Below are positions 26,578 through 35,945 of a stretch of 64,000 nt of DNA, one piece after another. A program made the position numbers and the translations under genes. Positions within the stretch are counted from its first letter, which is position 1; the number at the start of each line of letters is the position of its first letter. The notes below the pieces were generated by a model. That model was not told the DNA's origin. It saw only the letters and a list, made by a program, of their open reading frames with translations, and ran no database searches. Source of the DNA: Flavobacterium kayseriense (GTDB lineage: Bacteria; Bacteroidota; Bacteroidia; Flavobacteriales; Flavobacteriaceae); assembly GCF_014305095.1 (NCBI RefSeq), contig NZ_JACRUI010000001.1:1300744-1364743 (forward strand), in the 5' to 3' direction.

Positions 26578-28407
26578 ATGAAAACAAAAATACTAAGTCC
26601 GATTTTACTTATGGTGACTATGATGTGCTGTCATAAGTCAGTGCAAGCACAAATGTACGTTGGAGCAAATAGTTATGTTTATGCTACAAATACTCCGGTT
26701 TTTATTAAACAAGAACTAGAGTTAAAAGCTGCTTCAAGTAATTTTTATTTAAGAGAAAATGCTCAATTGTTACAAGGTACCTCTGGTATAGGAGCAAACA
26801 AAGGAACAGGTAGTGTTTCGGTTTTTCAAGAAGGTACTGTAAATAATTTTCAATATAATTATTGGTGCTCTCCGGTGGGTGGTGCTAACGCCACTGCTGG
26901 TAATACGGCATTTGGAATTACACAGCTAATGGATCCGGTTACAATTACAACTAGTACTAGCGCATTAATATTACCCTCTAGCAATTATAACGGTACAGCA
27001 TCTCCTTTAGCTATTGCACCTTATTGGATATGGAAATTACCTGCTTCAAGTTCTAATGCTTGGGTTTATGTAGGTTCAGGATCAACATTAAATGCCGGTG
27101 AAGGATTTACCATGAAGGGAACCTCAGGGGCTAATACCAATGCGATTGGAGGTGTGCAAAATAATTCAGGAAACAATCAACGTTATGATTTTAGGGGAAA
27201 ACCTAATGATGGAACTATTTCAATACCTGTGAGTACCGGCAAATTAGTTCTTACAGGAAATCCCTATCCATCCGCAATTGATTTATCTGCTTTCTTGACC
27301 GATGCAAATAATACTACGGGTATTGCTTATTTTTGGGAGCAAGATAAAACGGTTGATTCTCATTATATAGCTGACTATAAAGGAGGTTATGGAACTTACT
27401 CCCCCCTTGGAGGAAGTGGTAATGGTGTGTACACGCCAGCTACTTTTTATTCTTACGATGGATCCGGAAATGAAGTGAATACAGTTGGTACAGGATCTGC
27501 ATATAGCAGACGTTTTTCTCCAATTGGACAAGGTTTTGTTCTTGAAGGAACTAATAACGGTAATATTACAATGAAAAATAGTTACCGTGTTTATGTGAAA
27601 GAAGGAGCAGCTAGCCAATCTCAATTTGAGAAAAACACGAGTAATGGCGATAAAGAGGCAAAAAGCTCTTTTTTTGCTGCAATACCTGCTGTATCAGGAA
27701 AAGATTATACGCTAGTTAGTTCTCAGGAAAGTTCACACTTGCGTTTGAGCGCGTTGATTGATGATCATGGAGTAAGACAGTTAGTTTTAGCTTTTGTTCC
27801 TGAAGCAACAGATGGAGTTGATCATGCAATGGATGCTCCTTCAAGTGATGCAGCACCAGCTGATGCCTATTTTGTTATAGATAATAAAGAGTTTTTAATC
27901 AATGCTTTAGTTTTTGATGCAGATAAAAAAATAGCTGTTGGTTTTAGAAATGTTAATAAAGCTAACTTCAAATTATCGGTTAAGGATATTGTCAGCTTCT
28001 CTGGCGCTAATCAAATTTACCTGCATGATAAAGTAACCAATGAATATTTTGATATAAAAAACAGTTTCCATGAAGTTGTTTTACCTGCAGGGGTTAATAA
28101 CACGCAATTTGAAATTACTTTTAAAACCGATAAAACTTTGGGAATTGAAGAGAATGAAAAGTCTGATTTTTTAGTTTATCAAAACAATGCACTTAAAAGC
28201 TTGTCGATTAGCAACCCTCTTCAAAAAGAATTAAAAACGTGCTCTGTGTACGATATTTTAGGAAAATTAGTCTTTACTAAAACAGTTTTAGGATCTAACA
28301 CCAACTATACTTTCTCAACATCTAATCTAAGTGACGGCATTTATATAGTGAAGATAGATACCAAAGAAAAAAATACATTAGGTCAAAAAATCATAGTGAA
28401 AAACTAG
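26578..28407 (+). CDS. T9SS type A sorting domain-containing secreted protein
   Basis: 609 aa. A signal peptide ends at QAQ (residue 25). The body is repetitive and rich in Gly, Asn, Ser and Thr, with the pattern common in flavobacterial adhesin-like proteins (YWCSPVGGANA, GNPYPSAIDL). The last 80 residues are a type IX secretion C-terminal domain: SISNPLQKELKTCSVYDILG and the final DGIYIVKIDTKEKN...QKIIVKN. It should cross the outer membrane by T9SS and be released or attached. Binding partner unknown. It is monocistronic with a strong terminator. Confidence 0.88.
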   Translation: MKTKILSPILLMVTMMCCHKSVQAQMYVGANSYVYATNTPVFIKQELELKAASSNFYLRENAQLLQGTSGIGANKGTGSVSVFQEGTVNNFQYNYWCSPVGGANATAGNTAFGITQLMDPVTITTSTSALILPSSNYNGTASPLAIAPYWIWKLPASSSNAWVYVGSGSTLNAGEGFTMKGTSGANTNAIGGVQNNSGNNQRYDFRGKPNDGTISIPVSTGKLVLTGNPYPSAIDLSAFLTDANNTTGIAYFWEQDKTVDSHYIADYKGGYGTYSPLGGSGNGVYTPATFYSYDGSGNEVNTVGTGSAYSRRFSPIGQGFVLEGTNNGNITMKNSYRVYVKEGAASQSQFEKNTSNGDKEAKSSFFAAIPAVSGKDYTLVSSQESSHLRLSALIDDHGVRQLVLAFVPEATDGVDHAMDAPSSDAAPADAYFVIDNKEFLINALVFDADKKIAVGFRNVNKANFKLSVKDIVSFSGANQIYLHDKVTNEYFDIKNSFHEVVLPAGVNNTQFEITFKTDKTLGIEENEKSDFLVYQNNALKSLSISNPLQKELKTCSVYDILGKLVFTKTVLGSNTNYTFSTSNLSDGIYIVKIDTKEKNTLGQKIIVKN

Positions 28408-28417
28408 TTTAACGAAT

Positions 28418-28452
28418 AAAAAAATGCAATCCTATAAGATTGCATTTTTTTG
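28418..28452 (+). terminator. Terminator of the T9SS cargo gene
   Basis: Fourteen-bp perfect arms (28418-28431 and 28438-28451) around a 6-nt loop. The T tail runs almost into the promoter of the next gene. Confidence 0.85.
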
Positions 28453-28465
28453 TTGTTATAAATTT

Positions 28466-28473
28466 TACCTTTG
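28466..28473 (+). promoter_or_regulatory. Promoter -7 element of the PLP enzyme gene
   Basis: TACCTTTG, ending inside the first possible start codon (TTG at 28471). Transcription would begin near 28478-28480, so the real translation start should be further downstream. Confidence 0.5.
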
Positions 28474-29382
28474 TTTAAAAAAGAATTGAATCAAAATATA
28501 CCCATACAATTTTCTAATGGAATATCTGTTGCTATAAAGCGCGAGGATTTGATACACCCAATTGTTTCGGGTAACAAATTTAGAAAGCTAAAATACAACT
28601 TGCTTGAAGCAATAAATCAAAAGAAAGATACTATAGTGACGTTTGGGGGAGCTTTTTCTAATCATATTGCCGCCGTAGCATATGCAGGGCAACAGAATGG
28701 CTTAAAAACAATAGGAGTGATTCGAGGTGAGGAATTAAAGGATCAAAATGATTTGAATCCGACACTGAAATTTGCTAAAAGTTGTGGCATGCAGTTTGAA
28801 TTTGTTTCAAGGGAAGTATACCGTCTCAAAAACGAAGAATCTTTTCTAAAACATTTAATAGATAGTTTTGGAGATTTCTATCTTATTCCCGAAGGAGGTA
28901 CTAATTCATTAGCAGTCAAAGGTTGTGAGGAAATCTTAACAAGTCAAGATGCAAGTTTCGACTTCATTTGTTGCGCAGTAGGAACGGGTGGTACGATTTC
29001 AGGAATCGTTAATAGTGCCAAACCAAATCAGAAAATTTTAGGATTTCCAGCCTTAAAAGGTGACTTTTTACAAGATGAAATTCGTATTTTTGTCAAAAAT
29101 AATAATTGGGAATTAATTACTAAGTATCATTTTGGAGGGTATGGCAAGGTTAGTGAAGATTTGATATCCTTCATTAATACTTTTTATACAACAACTAAAA
29201 TACCTCTAGATCCTATTTACACCGGTAAAATGCTCTATGGTGTATTAGATTTAATAGAAAGTAATTATTTTCCTGCTCAGTCAAAAATATTAGTGATACA
29301 CACTGGCGGTCTTCAAGGAATTAAAGGCATGAATGAAACACTAAGCCGTAAAAATTTACCAATACTTAATGTCAATGTTTAA
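28471..29382 (+). CDS. ACC deaminase / D-cysteine desulfhydrase family PLP enzyme
   Basis: Fold-type II PLP enzyme, about 300 aa. The PLP lysine is Lys36 in SGNKFRKL; the phosphate-binding loop is GTGGTISG near residue 172. Members remove sulfide and ammonia from D-cysteine or open 1-aminocyclopropane-1-carboxylate; the sequence does not decide between them. There is no ATG near the start: candidates are TTG at 28471 and TTG at 28486, and the promoter position favours 28486. The gene overlaps the start of the next gene by a few bases, so the two are coupled. Confidence 0.85.
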   Translation: MFKKELNQNIPIQFSNGISVAIKREDLIHPIVSGNKFRKLKYNLLEAINQKKDTIVTFGGAFSNHIAAVAYAGQQNGLKTIGVIRGEELKDQNDLNPTLKFAKSCGMQFEFVSREVYRLKNEESFLKHLIDSFGDFYLIPEGGTNSLAVKGCEEILTSQDASFDFICCAVGTGGTISGIVNSAKPNQKILGFPALKGDFLQDEIRIFVKNNNWELITKYHFGGYGKVSEDLISFINTFYTTTKIPLDPIYTGKMLYGVLDLIESNYFPAQSKILVIHTGGLQGIKGMNETLSRKNLPILNVNV

Positions 29383-30256
29383 AAAAATACTGCTACTCTT
29401 AACTATAATTATCTTGGCAAGCTGCAATGCTACAAAGTCACCCATTGTAACAAAAAAGCAATCATCCACAAAGCCTAAAAAATCGGTAGTTTCAAACGGA
29501 AAGAAAACGGCGTCAGGAAAAACTATTGAAAGACAATCAAGTCAGCAACGAAATTCAAAGACAAACCTTGAGGTGATAGAGTCAACCTCTAGAACAGTTG
29601 TGAGCAATGATATAATAGGCAACTATGTATTACAATACAAAGATATTGCAATGAAGAACATGAAAACCTACGGTATTCCTGCAAGTATCATTTTAGCGCA
29701 AGGTATCTTAGAGTCGGGAGCTGGTAGAGGTGATTTAGCCGTGAGCGCAAACAACCATTTTGGAATCAAATGTCATACCGGTTGGGATGGTGATAGTGTG
29801 AGGCATGATGATGATTCCGCTCAGGAATGTTTTAGAAAGTACAATGATCCTGGTGAGTCTTTTAAAGATCACTCTTTGTTTTTGACAGGTAGAAGTAGGT
29901 ACGCAAACTTATTTACTTTATCGAAAGAAGATTATAAGTCTTGGGCTAATGGATTGCGGAAAGCTGGATATGCAACTGATCCCAAGTATCCGGATAAACT
30001 TATTTCGTATATAGAAAGGTATGATTTAGCGCAATACGATGCTCAGGTGTTAGGAATTAAATACGTTCCAAATGCAACGCAGTATAATAGAAGAATAGAT
30101 GTAGCAAGTGCATCAGAATCTATTCATGAAGTCCAAAAAGGGGACACCTTGTATTCGATATCAAGAAAATACAATGTTTTAGTTGATGACTTAAAGCAAA
30201 AGAATAAATTATCAGGAAATACGCTTTCAATAGGGCAAAGATTGATGGTTAGATAA
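29375..30256 (+). CDS. LysM lipoprotein with glucosaminidase domain
   Basis: 293 aa. Lipobox ASC (Cys17 from this start) is followed by a Ser/Thr/Lys-rich linker, a mannosyl-glycoprotein endo-beta-N-acetylglucosaminidase domain (about 90-225: ASIILAQGILESGAGRGDLA with the catalytic Glu) and one C-terminal LysM repeat (KGDTLYSISRKYNV). It should cut peptidoglycan glycan strands in the periplasm. ATG codons at 29369 and 29375 are both possible; the latter gives a cleaner signal. It overlaps the PLP enzyme gene and is 32 bp upstream of hemL. Confidence 0.9.
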   Translation: MFKKILLLLTIIILASCNATKSPIVTKKQSSTKPKKSVVSNGKKTASGKTIERQSSQQRNSKTNLEVIESTSRTVVSNDIIGNYVLQYKDIAMKNMKTYGIPASIILAQGILESGAGRGDLAVSANNHFGIKCHTGWDGDSVRHDDDSAQECFRKYNDPGESFKDHSLFLTGRSRYANLFTLSKEDYKSWANGLRKAGYATDPKYPDKLISYIERYDLAQYDAQVLGIKYVPNATQYNRRIDVASASESIHEVQKGDTLYSISRKYNVLVDDLKQKNKLSGNTLSIGQRLMVR

Positions 30257-30288
30257 TAGATTATTAAATATAATAAAGCATAATATAA

Positions 30289-31575
30289 ATGTTATATCAA
30301 AGAAGTAGTCAGCTTTTTGCTGAAGCAGAAAAAGTAATACCAGGTGGTGTGAATTCTCCCGTAAGAGCTTTTAAAGCAGTGGGTGGGACGCCTATTTTTG
30401 TGGAGCGTGCTAAAGGGGCTTACCTTTATGATGTTGATGGAAATCGCTTACTAGATTACATCAATTCATGGGGGCCTATGATTTTGGGACATGCCTTCGA
30501 GCCAGTTGTGCATGCGGTTATCGAAAAAGCAAAGTTGGGTACCTCTTTTGGAATGCCAACAGAGTTAGAAACTCAAATCGCGTCTTTGGCTGTGGAGATG
30601 GTGCCAAATGTTGATAAAATTAGATTTGTAAATTCTGGTACCGAGGCTTGTATGAGTGCAATTCGTTTGGCTCGTGGATTTACAAACAGAGATAAAATAA
30701 TAAAATTTGCTGGGTGTTACCATGGTCATTCTGATTCTTTTCTAATTCAAGCAGGAAGTGGTGCAGTAACCTTTGGTTCTCCTAATAGCCCCGGAGTTAC
30801 AGCAGGAACAGCAAAAGACACGCTTTTAGCGACTTATAATGATTTAGAAAATGTCAATGCATTAATCGAAGCCAATAAAGGGGAAATAGCAGCAATTATT
30901 GTTGAGCCCGTTGCTGGAAATATGGGCTGTATTCCTCCTAAAGCAGGTTTTTTGGAAGGATTAAGAACATTGTGCTCAGATAATGGTATTTTATTGATTT
31001 TTGATGAGGTAATGACCGGTTTTAGATTAGCACCAGGTGGTGTTCAGGAATTATTAAATGTGAATGCTGATATCGTTTGTTTTGGTAAAGTAATTGGTGG
31101 TGGATTGCCAGTTGGTGCATTTGCAGCTCGTAATGAAATCATGAATTTTCTAGCTCCATTAGGTCCTGTTTATCAGGCGGGGACCTTGTCAGGAAATCCA
31201 TTAGCGATGGCAGCAGGATTAGCAATGTTAAAGGCATTGAACGAGGATAAAGAAGTATTTGAAAGGTTAGCAGCTAAGACAGCTTATTTACATGCTGGAC
31301 TTGAAAAGGTATTAAAAGAGAATAATATTGCTTTTACGATCAATAGAATAGGCTCTATGATATCAGTTCATTTTGATTCTAGCCCGGTGATTGATTTCAA
31401 ATCAGCAGCAAAAGGAGATAATGAGAATTTTAAGAAGTTTTTTCATGGGATGTTGCAAGCGGGTGTTTACATAGCGCCATCAGCTTATGAAACTTGGTTC
31501 ATCACAGATGCTTTGTCTTACGAAGATCTCGATTTTACAATAAATGCTGCGGCGACAGTGGCTCAAACACTCTAA
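30289..31575 (+). CDS. hemL: Glutamate-1-semialdehyde 2,1-aminomutase
   Basis: PLP enzyme forming 5-aminolevulinate from glutamate-1-semialdehyde in the C5 haem pathway. 428 aa, full length. The PLP lysine is Lys267 in [24 protein letters not shown] near the start and FDEVMTGFR near 240 are family blocks. It is probably expressed with the two upstream genes, since only 32 bp separate it from the glucosaminidase gene and no promoter is obvious in the gap. Confidence 0.96.
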   Translation: MLYQRSSQLFAEAEKVIPGGVNSPVRAFKAVGGTPIFVERAKGAYLYDVDGNRLLDYINSWGPMILGHAFEPVVHAVIEKAKLGTSFGMPTELETQIASLAVEMVPNVDKIRFVNSGTEACMSAIRLARGFTNRDKIIKFAGCYHGHSDSFLIQAGSGAVTFGSPNSPGVTAGTAKDTLLATYNDLENVNALIEANKGEIAAIIVEPVAGNMGCIPPKAGFLEGLRTLCSDNGILLIFDEVMTGFRLAPGGVQELLNVNADIVCFGKVIGGGLPVGAFAARNEIMNFLAPLGPVYQAGTLSGNPLAMAAGLAMLKALNEDKEVFERLAAKTAYLHAGLEKVLKENNIAFTINRIGSMISVHFDSSPVIDFKSAAKGDNENFKKFFHGMLQAGVYIAPSAYETWFITDALSYEDLDFTINAAATVAQTL

Positions 31576-31583
31576 AAACTAAA

Positions 31584-31620
31584 ACAAAAAAGCTTCGAGA
31601 TTAACTCGAAGCTTTTTTTT
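31584..31620. terminator. Bidirectional terminator after hemL
   Basis: AAAAAAGCTTCGAG and CTCGAAGCTTTTTT (31586-31618), perfect 14-bp arms. It also ends the convergent gene at 31624. Confidence 0.88.
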
Positions 31621-31623
31621 AAG

Positions 31624-32025
31624 CTATTCCATTTTTGTTCCGTCTCTTTTCTGACCACGCTTCTTATGCATTTTATTTTTCATTTTACTCTTTTCGCTTT
31701 CCATCTTGGTAAGCTGTTCTGGAGTAAGGATTGATTTCATTTTTGCATCCATTTTTTCTCTAGCTTGCTCATTTTTCTTTTTCATCTCCGCTCTTTGCTT
31801 TTCTCTAGCTGTAGCTTGCTCCTTAAAAACCTCTCTAATCTTTTCTTGTTGTTTAGTGTCAAGATTAAGGTCTTTAGTCATTTTTGCAATTCGTTTTTCA
31901 GTTCGCTCTTCAGGAGTTAATTTTTCCATGTTAGCTTTTTGAGGTCTTTTAGATCCGTCTTTTTTGTTTTGTGCAAAACCAGCTATGCTAACTAGTAATA
32001 TTGCTGCAATTAATAATTTTTTCAT
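31624..32025 (-). CDS. Spy/CpxP-like periplasmic protein
   Basis: 133 aa. A signal peptide ends at GFAQ (residue 19); the rest is one long, highly charged helical protein (38% Lys, Arg and Glu by eye). Two LTPE-type motifs (KLTPEERTEKRI and ILTPEQLTKME) place it among the LTXXQ/Spy-like periplasmic chaperones and metal sensors. The tail is strongly basic (KKRGQKRDG). It lies next to the copper-related cluster on the opposite strand, which may be meaningful since Spy-like proteins can respond to copper and envelope stress. Confidence 0.85.
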   Translation of the reverse strand: MKKLLIAAILLVSIAGFAQNKKDGSKRPQKANMEKLTPEERTEKRIAKMTKDLNLDTKQQEKIREVFKEQATAREKQRAEMKKKNEQAREKMDAKMKSILTPEQLTKMESEKSKMKNKMHKKRGQKRDGTKME

Positions 32026-32139
32026 GTTTAAAATTTTAAGTTATAGTAGTAAGACCATCATCTATAAGTAAGGTTTAACTCTTAACAAAAGTTTAGTAGA
32101 ATAGTGGTTTATAACGTTAATAAAAACAAAACACTTTTA

Positions 32140-32147
32140 TATCTTTG
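32140..32147 (+). promoter_or_regulatory. Promoter -7 element, copper cluster
   Basis: TATCTTTG, four bases before the GTG chosen as the start of the next gene, predicting a leaderless mRNA. The same 4-nt spacing is found at truC. Confidence 0.5.
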
Positions 32148-32151
32148 CAGT

Positions 32152-32529
32152 GTGAAAAAAATTGCATTAATAGTAGTGTTTTTAATGATCGCCAAGCCCG
32201 TTTTTCCGCTTGTCGACTATGCTGTTAATTATGATTATATCACGACTGTACTTTGCGAAAATAAAGCGAAACCTATTCTTCAATGTAATGGAAAATGTCA
32301 TTTAATGAAAGAGCTGGCAAAAGCTTCTGCAAATGATGATAAACCTTTATCATCAGACAAAAAACAAAGTGCAAATACCTTGAACGATCTTTTCGTTGAG
32401 AACCTCTTTGATTTTTCATTTCAGACTTTTGAATCAGCTACAAATACTGTTTGCAATGATTCGTATACAAATTTGTATGCTCAATTAAATCCTCACACTA
32501 TTTTTCATCCCCCAATTTTTAATTCTTAA
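32152..32529 (+). CDS. Small exported CNGKC-motif protein
   Basis: 125 aa from GTG. An N-terminal hydrophobic signal or anchor (VKKIALIVVFLMIAKPVFP) is followed by CENKAKPILQCNGKCHLMKEL, in which three Cys and one His form a likely metal site, then a hydrophilic tail with IFHPPIF at the end. The upstream ATG at 32104 would place the promoter inside the gene and is rejected. I know this pattern only as a small uncharacterised Bacteroidota family seen near metal-transport genes. It leads the MbnP/MbnH-type cluster, with 108 bp to the next gene. Confidence 0.72.
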   Translation: MKKIALIVVFLMIAKPVFPLVDYAVNYDYITTVLCENKAKPILQCNGKCHLMKELAKASANDDKPLSSDKKQSANTLNDLFVENLFDFSFQTFESATNTVCNDSYTNLYAQLNPHTIFHPPIFNS

Positions 32530-32637
32530 ATAAGAGCAACTACGTTTACAGATGCTTCAATTGAACATTTTCAATTGGATGACTACCGTGTATGCGTTAA
32601 AATCAAATTAAGTATTTAAAATTATTAAAAAAATAGA

Positions 32638-33435
32638 ATGAAAAATTTATTAAATAAAGTAGTTGCGATAATCGCAGCAAGTATTTTTGTGACCGCTTGT
32701 ACTAGTGATGAAGTGGCTGTTTCAGGAACTGGAAATTTAAAAGTTGAGTTTGATAATGCTTTTGGTAGCAATGATCTGATTCTAAGTACACAGGAAAACA
32801 CGACATCTAACAGTGAGGTTTTAAAAATAAATAAAGTAAAATACATTATTAGTAATATCGTTTTAACTAACGAGGACGGTACTACATTTAAATATCCCAA
32901 AAGCGAAAGTTATTTTATTATTGATGAGGGAACGCCTGCAAGTTTGCTCGCTAATCTAGAGAATGTTCCTGCTGGAAATTATACAAAAATAAAATTTGGA
33001 ATAGGGGTAGACCAAGAGCAATTTGATCTTGGAGCAACGGGTCAAGGTGACTTATTGGCAAACGCACAAGCGGCTGGTTTAACCTGGTCATGGGCCGCTG
33101 GCTACAAGTTTGTGGTAATGGAAGGGAGTTTTTCGTCTCCTACAGTTACAAACAGCGCGTCATTTAAGATACATACTGGTAAATCAGGATCAGATTACAA
33201 TTACGCTGAGGTAACACTTGTTCTTCCTTCAAGAGCAATTGTTAGAACTTCTATTTCGCCAGTCGTTCACATTATTACTGATGTTTCAAAGATTTTAGAT
33301 GGGGTTAATAAAATCAAACTTTCAGATAACAATCCAACGGGTACAGCGGCTGACATTATGTTTGGTTCTAATTTGTCTTTGATTACAACTAACGTGAGTG
33401 GAATGTTTAAAATTGACCACGTTCATAACGATTAA
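32638..33435 (+). CDS. MbnP family copper-related lipoprotein
   Basis: 265 aa. Lipobox TAC gives lipidated Cys21. The mature protein matches the MbnP family: a beta-sandwich with INKVKYIISNIVLTNEDG, DEGTP, and GLTWSWAAGYKFVVMEG, in which Trp150 and Trp152 correspond to the conserved Trp region. In methanobactin operons MbnP is the partner of the di-haem enzyme MbnH, which oxidises a Trp to kynurenine to create a copper site. A MauG/MbnH-type gene follows, which supports the assignment. HVHND at the C-terminus may also bind metal. Confidence 0.82.
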   Translation: MKNLLNKVVAIIAASIFVTACTSDEVAVSGTGNLKVEFDNAFGSNDLILSTQENTTSNSEVLKINKVKYIISNIVLTNEDGTTFKYPKSESYFIIDEGTPASLLANLENVPAGNYTKIKFGIGVDQEQFDLGATGQGDLLANAQAAGLTWSWAAGYKFVVMEGSFSSPTVTNSASFKIHTGKSGSDYNYAEVTLVLPSRAIVRTSISPVVHIITDVSKILDGVNKIKLSDNNPTGTAADIMFGSNLSLITTNVSGMFKIDHVHND

Positions 33436-33480
33436 TTTCAATTTTAGAAGCACAGGAGTGGATTGTTACCCATAGGTAGT

Positions 33481-33550
33481 CCCGTTTTTCACTGTATCTT
33501 TTACCTCGTTTGTCAAACGAGTTAAAAGGATGCCGTTGCAACCGGGGCTA
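33481..33550. repeat. Intergenic palindromic element, copy E
   Basis: CCCGTTTTTCACTGTATCTT at the left, GGATGCCGTTGCAACCGGGG at the right, and a central CTCGTTTGTCAAACGAG stem of its own. It lies between the MbnP-like gene and the di-haem gene, inside a presumed functional cluster. Confidence 0.8.
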
Positions 33551-33588
33551 GAATACCATTTTTATGCTTCTTTCTTAATTTAAAAATT

Positions 33589-34626
33589 ATGAAAGTACGT
33601 TATATTTTAGGAATGCTTCTTCCTTTTTTTATGAGCTGCTCGGATAGTGATGATTCCTATGTAGATAGACCTCTTGACTTTACTGTACCATCTAATTTTC
33701 CTGCATTAGTGTATAATGTCGAGCTAAATCCACCAACAGAAAAAGGTTTTGAGCTAGGGAAAAAGCTTTTTTATGACGGAAGATTGTCTTCAGATGGTGT
33801 TGTGTCTTGTGGATTTTGTCATATTCAAGAAGATGCTTTTACACATCACGGACATACCTTGAGTCACGGTATCAATAATTTAGTCGGTGATCGAAATACG
33901 CCTTCTATCCAAAATCTAGCTTTTCAAACCACTTTTATGTACGATGGAGCTACAGATCATCTGGATCTATTACCCATTATTCCGTTAACAAATCCGGTAG
34001 AAATGAATGCTGATTTATCTGCTGTTGTGGTAATGATGAAGGCCGATCCTGTTTATAGGAATCTTTTCGCAGCAGCGTTTACAGACGGTAAAATTAATTC
34101 TGAAAATATGCTTAAGGCATTGTCTCAGTTTATGGTGATGATGATATCATCGAATTCTAAATATGATAAGTTTCGTCGTAACGAAGTGGGAGGAACGTTT
34201 TCGACTGAAGAAGCGGCGGGTTATGCTCTTTTTCAATTAAAATGCGCGACTTGTCATGCTACAGATTTAACGACTGACCATTCTTTTAGAAATAATGGAA
34301 TTGTAGTTAATCCTGCTTTGAATGATGTTGGCCGGTATAGAGTAACACAACTAGTGTCCGATTCTTATAAATTTAAGGTACCTAGTTTGCGCAATGTCGA
34401 GAAAACGGCTCCCTACATGCACGATGGACGTTTTGGGACTTTAGAAGCAGTTTTAAATCATTACAGCAATGGAGTGAAGGACTCTCCAACTTTAGATCCT
34501 ATTTTAAATAAAAACGGACAGTTGGGTATCCCTCTTTCTGATTCAGAAAAATTGCAGCTTATATCCTTTTTAAAAACATTAACAGACAATCAATATCTTA
34601 CCGATAAACGATTTTCAGAATATTAA
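33589..34626 (+). CDS. Di-haem cytochrome c peroxidase / MauG-MbnH family
   Basis: 345 aa. Lipobox MSCS is near residue 17. Two c-type haem sites are visible: CGFCH (74-78) and CATCH (219-223), with the CcP/MauG core around them (LFYDGRLSSDG; TPSIQNLAF; PSLRNVEKTAPYMHDG). Classical members reduce peroxide; MauG and MbnH instead oxidise tryptophan side chains of a partner protein. The MbnP-like gene just upstream argues for the second activity, but the sequence alone does not prove it. The downstream beta-barrel gene starts eight bases after its stop. Confidence 0.9.
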   Translation: MKVRYILGMLLPFFMSCSDSDDSYVDRPLDFTVPSNFPALVYNVELNPPTEKGFELGKKLFYDGRLSSDGVVSCGFCHIQEDAFTHHGHTLSHGINNLVGDRNTPSIQNLAFQTTFMYDGATDHLDLLPIIPLTNPVEMNADLSAVVVMMKADPVYRNLFAAAFTDGKINSENMLKALSQFMVMMISSNSKYDKFRRNEVGGTFSTEEAAGYALFQLKCATCHATDLTTDHSFRNNGIVVNPALNDVGRYRVTQLVSDSYKFKVPSLRNVEKTAPYMHDGRFGTLEAVLNHYSNGVKDSPTLDPILNKNGQLGIPLSDSEKLQLISFLKTLTDNQYLTDKRFSEY

Positions 34627-34634
34627 AAAACAGA

Positions 34635-35600
34635 ATGAAAAATAAATTATTCATAGCTTTTTGCGTTGTGTTTCTAGCGCAAATGGTGTCTGCACATACT
34701 GAGAAAGACAGTATTTCAAGTTTTACTTTTCAACGAATGGCTTTGATGGACCATTTTGACTGTGATGCTTGCGGTTGTTCTGCTAGTGGAGGAAGTTTAG
34801 GATTTAGTTCAATGCTTAGCGCAAACTTTGTTGGTTTACGCTATTTTCACCAGAGTTATTCCAGCCGTGACGGAATTTTTGCTAATTCTCCTTGGATTGC
34901 TGAGAATTTTAATACGGTACAAGTGTGGTCAAAAATTCCCGTTACAGATAAAATTCAAATTGCAGCTTTGATTCCCTATCATTTTCATAATCGGGCATTA
35001 ATAGCAGGTGTCGAAGAAATTCAGGGAATGGGTGATGCTTCTCTAATAGCAACCTATTCTGTTTACGAAACACAAAAAGACAGCACTGTTTTTACACATC
35101 ATGTTCAAATTGGAGCTGGATTAAAGTTACCCACAGGAAAGTTTGAGGAAGCAAATAATGCTGGGACGGTTAATCAAAGTTTTCAGTTAGGGACAGGAAG
35201 TTGGGATTACTTATTTGTCACAGAGTATGTTATTAGAAAAAAGAATTTAGGATTAAATTCAATGTTAAATTACACCGTTAAAACTGAAAATAGAAAGCAA
35301 TACCAGTTTGGGAATCAATTGAATTACGGTACTACCTTATTTTATGTTCTAGATGCAAATATGATTCAGCTTGTTCCTCAAGTTGGTGTGGCTGGCGAGG
35401 TTTACGCTAGTAATAAACAATATGGCCAATTGGTCCCTAATACCGCAGGAGATGTGCTTTTTAGTAAATTTGGACTTGAAGCGGGCAGAAATAAATTGTC
35501 AGTTGGAGTTAGCGCTATGTTGCCTATCAATCAAAATTTATCTAATGGAAACATTGAAGCAAAGTATCGTTGGACGTTTAATTTAAATTATACTTTATAG
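34635..35600 (+). CDS. Outer-membrane beta-barrel protein with N-terminal CDACGC motif
   Basis: 321 aa. A signal peptide ends at VSAH (residue 21). A Cys-rich, probably periplasmic or surface segment DCDACGCSASGGS follows, then a beta-barrel pattern of alternating amphipathic strands up to the terminal Leu. The motif is suited to binding a soft metal such as Cu(I). It is translationally linked to the di-haem protein. I read it as the outer-membrane channel or receptor of the MbnP/MbnH-type unit; this is inference from context. Confidence 0.78.
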   Translation: MKNKLFIAFCVVFLAQMVSAHTEKDSISSFTFQRMALMDHFDCDACGCSASGGSLGFSSMLSANFVGLRYFHQSYSSRDGIFANSPWIAENFNTVQVWSKIPVTDKIQIAALIPYHFHNRALIAGVEEIQGMGDASLIATYSVYETQKDSTVFTHHVQIGAGLKLPTGKFEEANNAGTVNQSFQLGTGSWDYLFVTEYVIRKKNLGLNSMLNYTVKTENRKQYQFGNQLNYGTTLFYVLDANMIQLVPQVGVAGEVYASNKQYGQLVPNTAGDVLFSKFGLEAGRNKLSVGVSAMLPINQNLSNGNIEAKYRWTFNLNYTL

Positions 35601-35624
35601 AGTTTTAACGCCTAATTATTTTCC

Positions 35625-35667
35625 AAAAGGTACTGTTCAATTATTATTGAACAGTACCTTTTTTTAT
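35625..35667 (+). terminator. Terminator of the copper cluster
   Basis: Seventeen-bp perfect arms (35625-35641 and 35646-35662) with a 4-nt loop and a T tail. One of the strongest terminators in the window. Confidence 0.9.
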
Positions 35668-35945
35668 TCTGCTATGGCAATGTTTAAAAATGGCTATTGT
35701 TTACCTGATGACTAAAATAATGTAATATTTAATTACCTTATTTAAAAGGCTATTTATTTGTGTTAAATTTTTGTTGTTTAAAGACCTGTATAGTAATTGT
35801 TGTTTGTGTCTAATAATTTGATATATAGTGTGTTGTTTGTTGCTATGGCTTGGGATTAATTGTTTTTTTGTGTTTTTTTAAGTATTTAAAACCAAAGTCT
35901 TAAAGTTTACGTAAATAATTTCTATAACTAACAAAATGTAAAATT
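35668..35945. other. AT-rich gap upstream of the DUF4394 gene
   Basis: About 280 bp, very T-rich with repeated TTGTTT and TGTTGT words. I find no reading frame, RNA gene or palindromic element, and no clear TAnnTTTG near the gene start. It probably holds the promoter of the next gene. Confidence 0.35.
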
